From the NCBI GenBank assembly GCA_051275515.1, contig JBNMOT010000004.1, forward strand, positions 1-64,000: a stretch of DNA of 64,000 nt, given 5' to 3'. This DNA is from Oleispira sp051275515 (lineage in GTDB: Bacteria > Pseudomonadota > Gammaproteobacteria > Pseudomonadales > Oceanobacteraceae). A program made the position numbers and the translations under genes. Below are positions 47,290 through 56,284 of this stretch, in pieces. A model generated the notes under the pieces. It was given only the letters and a program-made list of their open reading frames with translations. It did not search any database and was not told the DNA's origin. Within the stretch, counting starts at the first letter, position 1; each line of letters opens with the position of its first letter.

Positions 47290-47730
47290 TCACTCTTTTT
47301 GCTCTGCCACTAGCGTGAGTGTTCTGTTAGCTGTTAGTTCCTTAGTTGATACTTGGGGATGCATATTTTGGGGCCTAACGCCGTGTTGAGCGCGTTGTTT
47401 GTATATGATTTTATTATCTTCATAGTCTTTTATGATGAACTCTTTTGTACCAAATATACCGTTTGATATTTGTTGAACAACTAGGACGCCATTATTGTTA
47501 ATAATATCTAACTCTTTAGCCAATTCAGATGTTTCAATAACCACTAAATTAGAAGCGTAATTATCTTTGTTTTGTGACTGGCTTAGGTATATTTTTAAAT
47601 CACTTTTTTCCAAAATAGCATATTCAGGATTATAGGTTCTGTTTTTAAAAGTACACTCAAAACCGAGAAAATGACTGTACCATTCAATCGAAGTTTCTAT
47701 GTCAAAGACTTGAACACAAGGAAATATCAT
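47290..47730 (-). CDS. VOC-superfamily (glyoxalase/bleomycin-resistance-like) protein
   Basis: 146-aa protein of the vicinal-oxygen-chelate fold. It starts MIFPCVQVFDIETSIEWYSH and contains the FLGFECTFKN helix-strand module and a second beta-alpha unit ending GTKEFIIKDYEDNKIIYKQR. The ATG at 47730 follows AGAGGG. The last 37 codons run through an attC-type simple site and look like read-through beyond the original end. Together with the upstream attC-like site this suggests a captured gene cassette. AT-rich relative to neighbours. Confidence 0.75.
   Translation of the reverse strand: MIFPCVQVFDIETSIEWYSHFLGFECTFKNRTYNPEYAILEKSDLKIYLSQSQNKDNYASNLVVIETSELAKELDIINNNGVLVVQQISNGIFGTKEFIIKDYEDNKIIYKQRAQHGVRPQNMHPQVSTKELTANRTLTLVAEQKE
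47373..47391 (-). other. attC-type simple site inside the VOC 3' end
   Basis: On the minus strand GCTCAAC, a 5-nt spacer (ACGGC) and GTTAGGC match the 7-5-7 layout RYYYAAC-N5-GTTRRRY of an integron attC simple site. Only one simple site is present, so a full attC hairpin is absent. Confidence 0.4.
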
Positions 47731-47870
47731 ATGCCCTCTTCTTGCATACAACAGAGGGTTATACAACATGTTGCCGCATAAATTCTTATATTTGGAAAAG
47801 GCGAACGAAGAGAATTTTTATTTGAAACCATAAGACCGTCCCTGTTAATGATTCACTCAACACTATATTT

Positions 47871-47917
47871 ACCTAACTCTCCTGTCAAACTCATCTCAAC
47901 TTGACTTCCTGTTAGGT
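47871..47917. other. attC-like site upstream of the VOC gene
   Basis: ACCTAAC (RYYYAAC) and GTTAGGT (GTTRRRY) form the ends of a 47-bp dyad. An inner GTCAA/TTGAC pair is separated from the ends by 6 and 5 nt and encloses a 12-nt loop. This is the layout of a very short attC. It lies about 140 bp before the VOC start, in the orientation expected for the end of a previous cassette. Confidence 0.4.
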
Positions 47918-48009
47918 TATCACTGTATATCGTACTTGCGCCGCTAATCCAATGTCTTTACGCGACGTTACCCTAACAACTGAATCATGGCTCACTTATT
48001 AATAAATGC

Positions 48010-48192
48010 ACGAGCATTCACATGACGCTTACATATAGCAGACGCATCTATACCTTCGAGTTTTAAACGCCATTTTTAAACGCTGGCCGAACGCATGCGT
48101 TATTTACAGCATAGATCAGGCACCGTCGAGCTATCTTCGTTTTCTTTTAAGATCGATATTATTTTTCTGTCGGTAAATCGTAATATTTTCAT
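48010..48192 (-). pseudogene. IS3-family OrfA (transposase helix-turn-helix) remnant
   Basis: After a GAAGGA ribosome-binding site the frame reads MKILRFTDRKIISILKENED, matching the IS3-type OrfA opening K-x-R-FT-x-x-x-I-x-IL. It then continues past two in-frame stops as RMRSASV and KWRLKLEGIDASAI, equivalent to the family HGMSSATFYKWRxKFGG motif. The downstream OrfB is missing. It is a decayed insertion-sequence fragment. The bases from 48193 to the next gene hold nothing else. Confidence 0.7.
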
Positions 48193-48342
48193 AAAGAAAA
48201 TTCCTTCACTTAGTGTACGTAACATTTCTACTTATTTCGGCTATTAATTGTCGGGGGGGGATTACAAAGGAACAAATGGCTGGCTATTCAACATTTGCCA
48301 GCTACGCTTTACTCATCACAATGGGACTTAAATTCTTATCAT

Positions 48343-49374
48343 ATGATCAACGTAGATAAACTTTTGAATCAAACTATTAATAAGGCAACACCGATTTTAA
48401 TAGTTTTGATAGGCTGTGGTTTAGTCGCCACTCTTGCTATTGCATACATTAATTTCTCAAAACCTAAAATGACCACGGTAGGAATCTCTCGATGGGGATC
48501 CAATCCAGAGTTTGATCGTAGTATTGAGGGCTTTAAAGAAGGCTTAAGGCTAAAGGGTTACATTGAAGGGGAAAACATCCAGTTTATCGAAAAAAACCCA
48601 GAAGCAGATTTGGCTAATCAACGCAAAATCATCGAAGGGTTTATTCACCAACAAGTCGATTTAATCTTTACGTTGACCACCCCCGGCACAAGCATCGCTA
48701 AAGAACTCACAGAAAAAATGCAAAGCCCTATTCCGGTTGTTTTTTCGGTCTGCACCTACCCTGTAGAGTCGAATTTAATTGCATCGTTAGACAATTCAGC
48801 AAACAACCTAGTCGGCACCCGTAATTATGTGCCTTTTGCTCAGCAATATTATGTTTTTGAACAACTATTTCCAGATACCAAATCACTGGCGGTTGTGCGG
48901 CGCACAGGAGAATCAAACTCTACCAATCAGCTAAAAGAGATTAAAGCTACACTAGGGGAGCGTGGCATCACAATTATCGATATTGCGGCAGTAGATCTAG
49001 AGGATGTCAAACGTCAGCTCCAGATAAATGCAGCTAATATGGATGCTATTTTCTCCACTTGCGATACGTTGACCCACGACGGCGGTGAACAGATCATTGC
49101 TGAATTTGGTATACATCATAAAATACCGTCGTTTGCTTGTAACAAAGAAGGCGTACTCAATGGCTTGTTAGTGGGAAACATTGGTGATTTCAAGGCTATC
49201 GCAACCATATCTGGGAAACAGACCGGGCAAATTCTTGACGGGGCTGCTCCAGCCTGGCTGAAGACAGAATCCCCTAGAGACAGCTACATTGTTCTTAATT
49301 CAACAACCGCCAATCTTCTAGAAGTGAATATCAGCCCAGTGTTCTTAGATAGAGTAAAGGAAATCACCCAATAG
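48343..49374 (+). CDS. Membrane-tethered ABC-type substrate-binding protein (PF04392-like)
   Basis: 343-aa periplasmic-binding-type protein with one N-terminal helix (ATPILIVLIGCGLVATLAIAYI) that probably stays as an anchor. It is followed by two Rossmann-like lobes: VGISRWGSNPEFDRSIEGFKE, HQQVDLIFTLTTPGTSIAKEL and GNIGDFKAIATISGKQTGQIL. The pattern is that of TrpX-like ABC-substrate-binding proteins. No permease or ATPase gene adjoins it. It ends directly against the histidine kinase start (TAG ATG), so it probably acts as a sensor component. The ATG at 48343 is preferred over TTG at 48295. Confidence 0.85.
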   Translation: MINVDKLLNQTINKATPILIVLIGCGLVATLAIAYINFSKPKMTTVGISRWGSNPEFDRSIEGFKEGLRLKGYIEGENIQFIEKNPEADLANQRKIIEGFIHQQVDLIFTLTTPGTSIAKELTEKMQSPIPVVFSVCTYPVESNLIASLDNSANNLVGTRNYVPFAQQYYVFEQLFPDTKSLAVVRRTGESNSTNQLKEIKATLGERGITIIDIAAVDLEDVKRQLQINAANMDAIFSTCDTLTHDGGEQIIAEFGIHHKIPSFACNKEGVLNGLLVGNIGDFKAIATISGKQTGQILDGAAPAWLKTESPRDSYIVLNSTTANLLEVNISPVFLDRVKEITQ

Positions 49375-51912
49375 ATGAAAATATTTGCAAAACTTATTCT
49401 TGGCTTTTTGATTGTTTCTATCTTGGCGGGGCTGATCGGATACTTAGGCCTGCGGCAATTGGAAGGCATTGCCAGTCTTCTTAATAATGACGTTACGTCC
49501 AGTATCGATGAGTACCAAACTCATTCGAACATAGATCGCTTGACTGATCATATTGAATACGTACAAGAAATTCTCATTCATAGCGCTAACCAATACGCGT
49601 TTACCCAGAAAAAACACTGGAAACAACGTTATTTCGCGTTTTCATATGAAATGAATCCGGCAATTACTGCTTTGATCGGCAGAAGTAATCTAGAAGACAA
49701 GCTTTTTTTCAAGCAAGCCAAAAATGCAAGGGTCGCACAAGCCAAGATAGAGCTTGCCGCTATCAATAGGGTCAACGAGGGCAATGTTCTTGCTGCACTT
49801 ACCGCTTTAGAAGATGAGACCTACAGAATAAATACTCAAAATTTTGATAATGCGCTGCGCGACTATCGCCTCAGCAACCGGCGTGCTGGTCAAAGCTTAA
49901 TATCGATAAGGTTGGCAGCCAAGCAAGCTCAAGTTACCGTACAAAAAAGTCAGCAATTATTGGCGGCCTTTATTGTCTTCACCCTGCTAATCGCGGTCAC
50001 CATCGGGTTATTAATAACTCGTTCAATTACACGACCATTAGCCGGTTTAACTCGACATTTAGAACTGTTTGAGTCCGGTAGTTTTGGCGGCCAAATTAAA
50101 CTTGCTAACAAACCATTAGGCTTGCCATTTTATCAATTTCTAATGAAGCGGTTCCCCCGTGTTTTCCGCAATGAAATGACCGAGTTTAGCCTGTCGTTTA
50201 ATCATATGAGCAAGGTATTAGAAGAAAGCGTAGTGTCTAGAGACTACATGGATAACATTATTGAAAGTATTGCAGATGGCCTCTTTACCTTTAACGCCGA
50301 TGGTTTAATTCTGTCCCATAACCATGCAATCAGAACCATGTTCGATTATCAAAACGACACCATTGTTGGCTCAAACATTGAGAAATTTATCAACGGGACA
50401 AGTCAAAGCGGTCGTAATCTGGATAATTACATGACAAGCGACCAGGTTACCGAGGTTGAAGGCGTGCGAAACAATGGCGACCTATTCCCTTTGGAAATAT
50501 CGGTCAGTGAAATAAATATCGACAATATCAAACGTTTTGTCTGCATAAGCCGTGACATCACCGAACGTAAAAATGCGGAAGTGGCATTGCTGGACGCTAA
50601 AAGTAATGCCGAAGCCGCAAGCCAAGCGAAGAGCGAATTTTTAGCCAATATGAGTCACGAAATTCGCACCCCAATGAATGGCGTCATCGGCATGACCCAT
50701 TTATTGCTCAAAACCTCGTTAGACGAAAAGCAGGAACTCTACGCCAGTACCGTTGAGTCCAGTGCAGATTCATTGTTAACCATTATTAATGACATCCTCG
50801 ACTTTTCCAAAATTGAAGCCGGCATGCTGGAGTTAGAACTCATTGATTTCGACTTGGCCGCTCTAACCCACGAAATTGGCAGAACGATGTCATTCCAAGC
50901 CAATGCAAAAGGGCTAAAGTTGATCTGTCCTGTCAACCCGATTGAGCAATTGTGGGTCCACGCAGATTCTGGACGTATCCGCCAGATTATCAATAATCTG
51001 ATCGGCAATGCGCTCAAGTTTACTCCGCAGGGGGAAGTCTCCGTGCACTATACTCTGCAGACCGGATCTGCAGAGGCGTGTAATCAAGTGCGTTTTGAAA
51101 TTACCGACACTGGCATTGGTCTCAGCTTAGAACAGCAGACAACGCTTTTTGAACGCTTCAGTCAGGCAGATGAATCAACCACTCGACAGTATGGTGGCAC
51201 AGGTCTTGGACTATCGATTTGTAAGCAGTTAGTCACACTGATGGACGGTGAGATTGGTGTTGAAAGTGCAGAAGGTAAAGGTTCAACGTTTTGGTTCACG
51301 CTCGATCTTGCGAATGCCATAAATGTGCCCAGTGCAAATAAGACCATTGCAAATAAGACCATTACAAATAAGACCATTGCAAATAAGACCATCATCAGCG
51401 GCAACGACATAAAAAACGACCCTATTAAAAAGGAGCCTGGGCTCAATGGCCGCGTCCTAATCGTAGAAGACAATGCCACCAATCAAAAGGTATCACAATT
51501 ATTACTCGATAAACTTGGTATCCACGCGGACATAGCTTGCAACGGTTTGGAAGCATTACAGGTCCTTGAAAACCAACCTTATGACCTAGTTCTTATGGAC
51601 TGTTTGATGCCGGTAATGGATGGCTTTAAAGCAAGTCGAAAAATTCGAGAATCTGATTCAAAGGTGCTGAACAGGTCCATTCCAATTGTTGCGTTGACCG
51701 CGAGTACGATGAAACAAGACCAAGAGAAATGTCTTGCTGCTGGTATGAATGACTTTCTCTCTAAACCTGTAGAAGTAGATAAACTTCAACAGGCGTTGCT
51801 AAGCTGGTTACCCAAAACAGAATCCGAAAAATTGAGCCGGGTAATTGATTTTAAATGGCACCCTGCTTCTGACTCTCCCCTTGATTGTAAGGCGACAAAG
51901 GCGCTAAGTTGA
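49375..51912 (+). CDS. Hybrid sensor histidine kinase (HAMP-PAS-HisKA-HATPase-REC)
   Basis: 845-aa membrane sensor. It has helix 1 at about residues 7-27, a helical periplasmic domain, helix 2 near 195-215 and a HAMP-like linker. A PAS domain follows near 287-390 (SIADGLFTFNADGLILSHNH), then HisKA with the phospho-His near 428 (MSHEIRTPMNGVIGM). The HATPase domain lies around 539-640 (NLIGNALKFTP, GGTGLGLSICKQL) and a receiver from 691 (RVLIVEDNATNQKV, LVLMDCLMPVMDG, FLSKP). All key receiver residues are kept. A five-residue repeat lies in the linker before the receiver. It abuts the substrate-binding gene with no gap, so the pair likely forms one sensing unit. Confidence 0.93.
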   Translation: MKIFAKLILGFLIVSILAGLIGYLGLRQLEGIASLLNNDVTSSIDEYQTHSNIDRLTDHIEYVQEILIHSANQYAFTQKKHWKQRYFAFSYEMNPAITALIGRSNLEDKLFFKQAKNARVAQAKIELAAINRVNEGNVLAALTALEDETYRINTQNFDNALRDYRLSNRRAGQSLISIRLAAKQAQVTVQKSQQLLAAFIVFTLLIAVTIGLLITRSITRPLAGLTRHLELFESGSFGGQIKLANKPLGLPFYQFLMKRFPRVFRNEMTEFSLSFNHMSKVLEESVVSRDYMDNIIESIADGLFTFNADGLILSHNHAIRTMFDYQNDTIVGSNIEKFINGTSQSGRNLDNYMTSDQVTEVEGVRNNGDLFPLEISVSEINIDNIKRFVCISRDITERKNAEVALLDAKSNAEAASQAKSEFLANMSHEIRTPMNGVIGMTHLLLKTSLDEKQELYASTVESSADSLLTIINDILDFSKIEAGMLELELIDFDLAALTHEIGRTMSFQANAKGLKLICPVNPIEQLWVHADSGRIRQIINNLIGNALKFTPQGEVSVHYTLQTGSAEACNQVRFEITDTGIGLSLEQQTTLFERFSQADESTTRQYGGTGLGLSICKQLVTLMDGEIGVESAEGKGSTFWFTLDLANAINVPSANKTIANKTITNKTIANKTIISGNDIKNDPIKKEPGLNGRVLIVEDNATNQKVSQLLLDKLGIHADIACNGLEALQVLENQPYDLVLMDCLMPVMDGFKASRKIRESDSKVLNRSIPIVALTASTMKQDQEKCLAAGMNDFLSKPVEVDKLQQALLSWLPKTESEKLSRVIDFKWHPASDSPLDCKATKALS
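51334..51393 (+). repeat. 15-bp tandem repeat inside the kinase gene
   Basis: Four near-identical copies of GCAAATAAGACCATT encode four NKTI(A/T) units between the HATPase and receiver domains. Because the unit is a multiple of three, copy changes alter linker length without frameshift. Confidence 0.95.
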
Positions 51913-52073
51913 TTGACCTGTTAGCTTGACGATTCATTGGCTTGCGTACAAGACCATCGTAATGTTGAGAATAGCCCCCACCACTAATGCTTTCTTTTCT
52001 ACTGACACATCAGTCATACACACTTCCAAAAAATAAACCCAGCATCGCCTTTTATTCCTGCATAAGTAATGTC

Positions 52074-52126
52074 GGTGCCGCCGCATACATACTAATGAGG
52101 CTTTCAAAATGAGACTTATTTTCCAT
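52074..52126 (-). pseudogene. Thioesterase 5' remnant
   Basis: The minus strand reads MENKSHFESLISMYAAA, the N-terminus of the intact PaaI-type thioesterase at 39714-40148 with two substitutions (A to S, D to E). Homology stops at 52074. It is left by the segment duplication. Confidence 0.88.
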
Positions 52127-52953
52127 ATTTAAGTACTAACTTATAATTTCATAACGCCAAGTTGTAGAGTAAAGCGAGACTAGTTACCCACATATAATTA
52201 CATGACTCTATGTTTGCAGAGCCAGCGGCTAAAGTAATGAATTTTAATTTAGCGTTCGCATCCATTCCATCATCCGATTAACGCACGATAACCTAGCCTG
52301 CTTATCCATATTCACATCCTACGCGGCTGCTCTTTTATACGTCAGCCCAACAGGTCTTAGAAGGATTTCTTTTTATCGTGAGAGGATAAAAAACGTTGGT
52401 ATTTATCACGAATGATCTTAGAAATGAATAAAATAGAATTTAAAAATAAAAAATTTTCTAAGCCGTAGTGAAAATGCTGTGCTCACCCAAATGCTAACAG
52501 CGTTGATATCTTACTTATGGATTAAGTTGATAAAATTGAAGATTTTTTTGAAGACTTCCCGTTAAGCATGGAGGAGCTGCCCAGCAAACAACTCATACAC
52601 AGGGATGTCATTGTCATCCAACATGCCCATGGCTTCGGGGTAGCCAACCACATGCTGGTATAAACCTTGTGCCAAATAGTTAAACAACAAAGGCTTAAAT
52701 CGACCTTGTATAGGCTCAGCGTCAGCTTCAATTTGTTGATAGCCTTTACGCCACGACTTGGCCAGCATGGCCGTGATCATTGCAAACACAATCGGCCCTG
52801 GCAACAGAAATTCGGACTTGTATAACAAGAACAACTTGCGCAGCGATTTTTGATTCCAGGCATGGGGGGCTACATCTAAGGAGTTAGCCACACGAAGGCA
52901 CTCACCCTCTGCAAAGCGCTGATCAGAATACGTGGCGAAGTCTTTATTACCTG
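52074..52953. repeat. Right copy of the ~0.8-kb direct repeat
   Basis: Direct repeat of 40096-40910. In this copy the lipase portion is intact and in frame, whereas the thioesterase end is a truncated remnant. It contains the whole intergenic part 52127-52561, for which no gene is seen. The stretch 51913-52073 before it also holds nothing recognised. Confidence 0.93.
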
Positions 52954-53584
52954 CAGAAGGGCCCGCAAAAGCAACCGTCGATATTTTTGCGCTCTCAGGT
53001 AATTCTTCGCCCTGTATATCCTTCAACCACAAAGCCAGTGTCGGCGCTAAAGCGCCGCCCAGGCTATGCCCCGTCACACAGATATCAACCGCGTCTTTAC
53101 CCACAATGTCGCCCTGTAAAAATTCTAATAAGCTCTTATCTTCTCCAGGTACGCCGGGTTCTGCAATCATTTCCTGTAATTTTGTGATGCCAATTTCAGT
53201 GCTCTTAGAAATTTTTGGTTTCAACTTAACCGCAGGTTTTCCGTACTGCCACGGCACCATGCTGGTCACTTGAAAATCTTCTATTAACCAGTCTTTCAGC
53301 CCCACGGGGTTAGTGCCGCGTATGCCGACAACATAGCGTGACGGATCTTTAATATTGCGCACCAAATACATTAAGTTGTCATCAAACAAGGCAAGGTCGA
53401 AGATAAATACTCCCGGCCCCCAGACCAACTCCCATTCATCTTTAACAGGTGCCCAACTGGTTAGGGCATGCTTAATATCTTTCTCAATTTTTTGTGCATT
53501 ACACTTATCAGTGCCAATTAAATCAAAACCATAATAAGACATATAAGCAAAGGCCAACATGGTTTGGCTTTTTGAATAACTCAT
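52562..53584 (-). CDS. Class 3 lipase-family protein
   Basis: Serine lipase-type alpha/beta hydrolase of 340 aa. The nucleophile elbow is GHSLGGA (CVTGHSLGGALAPT), the acid is probably the Asp in NSLDVAPHAW, and the His is probably in YQHVVGYPEA. The oxyanion region YVVGIRGTN also matches the family. No signal peptide is seen, so it is cytosolic or peripheral. The ATG at 53584 follows AAGGA. It lies 78 bp downstream of the lipoxygenase-like fusion on the same strand, so the two are probably co-transcribed. It is a paralogue of the lipase at 56612-57661. Confidence 0.87.
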   Translation of the reverse strand: MSYSKSQTMLAFAYMSYYGFDLIGTDKCNAQKIEKDIKHALTSWAPVKDEWELVWGPGVFIFDLALFDDNLMYLVRNIKDPSRYVVGIRGTNPVGLKDWLIEDFQVTSMVPWQYGKPAVKLKPKISKSTEIGITKLQEMIAEPGVPGEDKSLLEFLQGDIVGKDAVDICVTGHSLGGALAPTLALWLKDIQGEELPESAKISTVAFAGPSAGNKDFATYSDQRFAEGECLRVANSLDVAPHAWNQKSLRKLFLLYKSEFLLPGPIVFAMITAMLAKSWRKGYQQIEADAEPIQGRFKPLLFNYLAQGLYQHVVGYPEAMGMLDDNDIPVYELFAGQLLHA

Positions 53585-53662
53585 GATTATTTCCTTTTTA
53601 TTCAGACACAGTAAACCCTCCATCAAGCGAATGCTTAACAGAGGGAGCGCCTATAGCGTTAA

Positions 53663-56284
53663 TTAATAACCAGGTCCGGTATGCAATACTGAAGGCACTG
53701 CACGGAAATAATTGTAGTTGCGCTGCTTATCTTCTTCGGTGGTATTCCACTCAGCCTCTAACTTAGCAAGATCTTCTTGCAGCTGGTTAAACACCTTGTG
53801 CATGTCGTCCTTATACTTCGCATCGACACCATTGAGCAGGTTAGTAAAGTCACCTTTTAATAGCGTGAATCTAGCCTTGCCGGTTGCCAATGCCACGAAT
53901 GCCAAAGAGCGCCATTCATTAATAGCGGGGGTGCCGCCATCCATAGGCACTTGAGTCTTGCTAATGCGAGGGTCCAGAGCCGCACGAATACCGGTTGTGC
54001 CATAAACTTGGTGACGAACAACCGCGTGGTGAATAGTGTCCGAAGCAAAGCGTGCAACACCCGCCTTAGTCTGGAAGCCATCGTAACGCGCAGGTAAACC
54101 CTTGATCATGGTTTGTAACAAGCCAGCGTGGAAATCTTGCAAGTACTTATCCGCTTTAACCGCAGCGTCATCCGCATAAATAATATTGATTAATGCAGTG
54201 GTGTAGCCATTCCAGATTTTAGCGTAGTCTAACTCCCACTTAATACAGGAATTCGGTAATAGCTTGCCGGGCTTACCCGCAGAACGCTTCATAGTCAGCA
54301 TCGCAGCACGCGCTTCAAAGTCTTCATCTGCACCATACTCAAAGTTGGAGTAGCAGTCGTTTAGGTGGTGCACCAAGCTATCATGGGTGGTCGCAAAAAT
54401 TTGACTAAATACCGCGCCCTCTTGAACCAAGTGCTCGGTCGTAATTTCTTCCGCCAGCTCATGCGCAAAGAAGTGCAAATACATGAATGTTCTGAATGGA
54501 TGCGCCCACTGCCCTTGCGCCTCAAAGGCGTCATGCATAGCCACTTCAACCAGGTTATAAGTCATGTGTATTTCAGCCAAGTGCTTACCGCTGATTACTT
54601 GATAATACATAGACGCTAATACCAAGCTTTCTGCACGACGAAAGCTAGGGCTGCGCGGATCGGCTGGCAATGCATCAGTGGAGTGAGGTGCCACGACAGA
54701 AATCAATTCCAAACGCTGTAATGTACTATTTACTATAAAATAAGCCTGACCCCCATAAGACTCATAGTCGGGCTTGGTTTCATAGTTTTCTAAAAAGCGG
54801 AAATCAATGGTCAACATACCCTTTCCCATTTCTGGTGCAGGCTTTAAAAATGGTGATGCCACACCTGACTCGGCTAAGTACGCCAACAGCTGACCTTCTT
54901 TAAAAGCGGCAATAGCAGGCTCAGGCGCTGTGTCCATCTTTCCGCCATCAGGTAGACGTAAACCAAATATTTTCTTTGTAAACAAGGCGGGCCAATATTC
55001 AGAACCGTTGCTCCAAATAGCCATACGCTTTTTATTGGTCAATCGGATTTTAACATTCGCCTGAGGCAGGTAGTGATCCAGTATCGCCATCACAGAAAAA
55101 GCTGCTCTTGCTGTTTTTACCAACTTTTTAAACAAGGTGACCGTTTCCTCAATGTTCACCACAGCAGGAATACTCAAACGCTGTAGTAAAAACTCGGGGT
55201 GCGCTTGGTAGTATGGCTTCAGTTTAGTCTTTTCAGGTGGCTTTTTCCCACCGTATACTTCCGTCAAGTTAAACGGGTGAGGGAAACGATCAGCACTCAC
55301 CAAAACAAAGTACAGCGGCGACCAAATCACATTACTCAGCATCTCTAGGAAACCCCCTAGCGTCTTCGGCAACAATACCGCAATTAACACCAGACCAGCA
55401 ATACAGGCACCAATAAAGCCCCACAAGGCCAAAGAACCCTCTGGTAAGAACACTGCAACTGACTGAGAAAAGTCAATGTCTGCAGCGGTAACTTTTAAAA
55501 TTGTGCTGTACAGTAGAACAGCAGCAATAGTACTAATAGTATGGAAGGCTGTGCTTTTCCAGGGAGTAGCGGTACCAATCAGCAATGCCGTTAGCTGCAA
55601 TGCCGCTTGTCCCACTAGCAACCACGCAATAATATTTTCACCTAGTGGCATTGTACCGGTGAACACCATTATTATTTGCGCAACCTGAATACCTGCCAGC
55701 ACTAATGGCACAAGGGCCTGAGCACCGCCAAAGAACAAAGCAAAGCCAAAACCAAAGCAGGCGCCGCCCGCAAGATAGAGCATGGCAAAGCGCACGTCTG
55801 CATGAGTCACAATCATACAAGTAATAAAGAAAAAGATAGTAGTAACCACAGGGGCTAAATTTAATAGGCGAAGATTTAAAATAAATACACCAAACTTAGT
55901 TCGCGTTTGCTGAAAGGCATGACCGCTCAGTAACAAAACCAGTTCAAACAACATACCCAAAACACTACCGATGAGAATGAACAAGAAAGGCACCCACGTC
56001 CACGCGGCCATATTCGCCTCAGCCTGAGGTGGTTTCAAAAAGGTAAACAAATCACCCAGCCAAGCCAAGCCCGTAACAGCAGGATTGAACAGCTGAATAA
56101 ACATCACGCTAGACAGCGTTGCCATAAACAATAAACTCAATATAGAAAAAATTGAGGGCAAGATTGGATAAGTAGGCTGTTCTGGTTTTTGAAAGCGGAC
56201 GTCATCCGCATATTGGATAGGTATAGGTGATGCAGTATGTTGCCCTGCATCATCCATCAGTTGAACTGCGGTTTCCTTTTTCAT
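53663..56284 (-). CDS. Membrane protein fused to a lipoxygenase-like domain, 873 aa
   Basis: Residues about 40-330 carry roughly eight membrane helices. Residues about 360-873 resemble the catalytic region of lipoxygenases, which insert oxygen into polyunsaturated fatty acids. An H-x4-H pair (HLAEIH, His568/His573) matches the first two iron ligands. HPFRTFMYLHFF (595-606) matches the following conserved helix, and YADDAAVKADKYLQDF (703-718) matches the YY-x-x-D-x-x-V-x-x-D-x-ELQ region. IHHAVVRHQ (751-759) lines up with the third-ligand helix. The fourth ligand and terminal Ile are not canonical: Val or Arg replaces Asn/His, and the protein ends GPGY. ATG 56284 follows AAAGGGA. The membrane fusion is unusual. 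Alternative: a degenerate paralogue that no longer binds iron. Confidence 0.75.
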   Translation of the reverse strand: MKKETAVQLMDDAGQHTASPIPIQYADDVRFQKPEQPTYPILPSIFSILSLLFMATLSSVMFIQLFNPAVTGLAWLGDLFTFLKPPQAEANMAAWTWVPFLFILIGSVLGMLFELVLLLSGHAFQQTRTKFGVFILNLRLLNLAPVVTTIFFFITCMIVTHADVRFAMLYLAGGACFGFGFALFFGGAQALVPLVLAGIQVAQIIMVFTGTMPLGENIIAWLLVGQAALQLTALLIGTATPWKSTAFHTISTIAAVLLYSTILKVTAADIDFSQSVAVFLPEGSLALWGFIGACIAGLVLIAVLLPKTLGGFLEMLSNVIWSPLYFVLVSADRFPHPFNLTEVYGGKKPPEKTKLKPYYQAHPEFLLQRLSIPAVVNIEETVTLFKKLVKTARAAFSVMAILDHYLPQANVKIRLTNKKRMAIWSNGSEYWPALFTKKIFGLRLPDGGKMDTAPEPAIAAFKEGQLLAYLAESGVASPFLKPAPEMGKGMLTIDFRFLENYETKPDYESYGGQAYFIVNSTLQRLELISVVAPHSTDALPADPRSPSFRRAESLVLASMYYQVISGKHLAEIHMTYNLVEVAMHDAFEAQGQWAHPFRTFMYLHFFAHELAEEITTEHLVQEGAVFSQIFATTHDSLVHHLNDCYSNFEYGADEDFEARAAMLTMKRSAGKPGKLLPNSCIKWELDYAKIWNGYTTALINIIYADDAAVKADKYLQDFHAGLLQTMIKGLPARYDGFQTKAGVARFASDTIHHAVVRHQVYGTTGIRAALDPRISKTQVPMDGGTPAINEWRSLAFVALATGKARFTLLKGDFTNLLNGVDAKYKDDMHKVFNQLQEDLAKLEAEWNTTEEDKQRNYNYFRAVPSVLHTGPGY

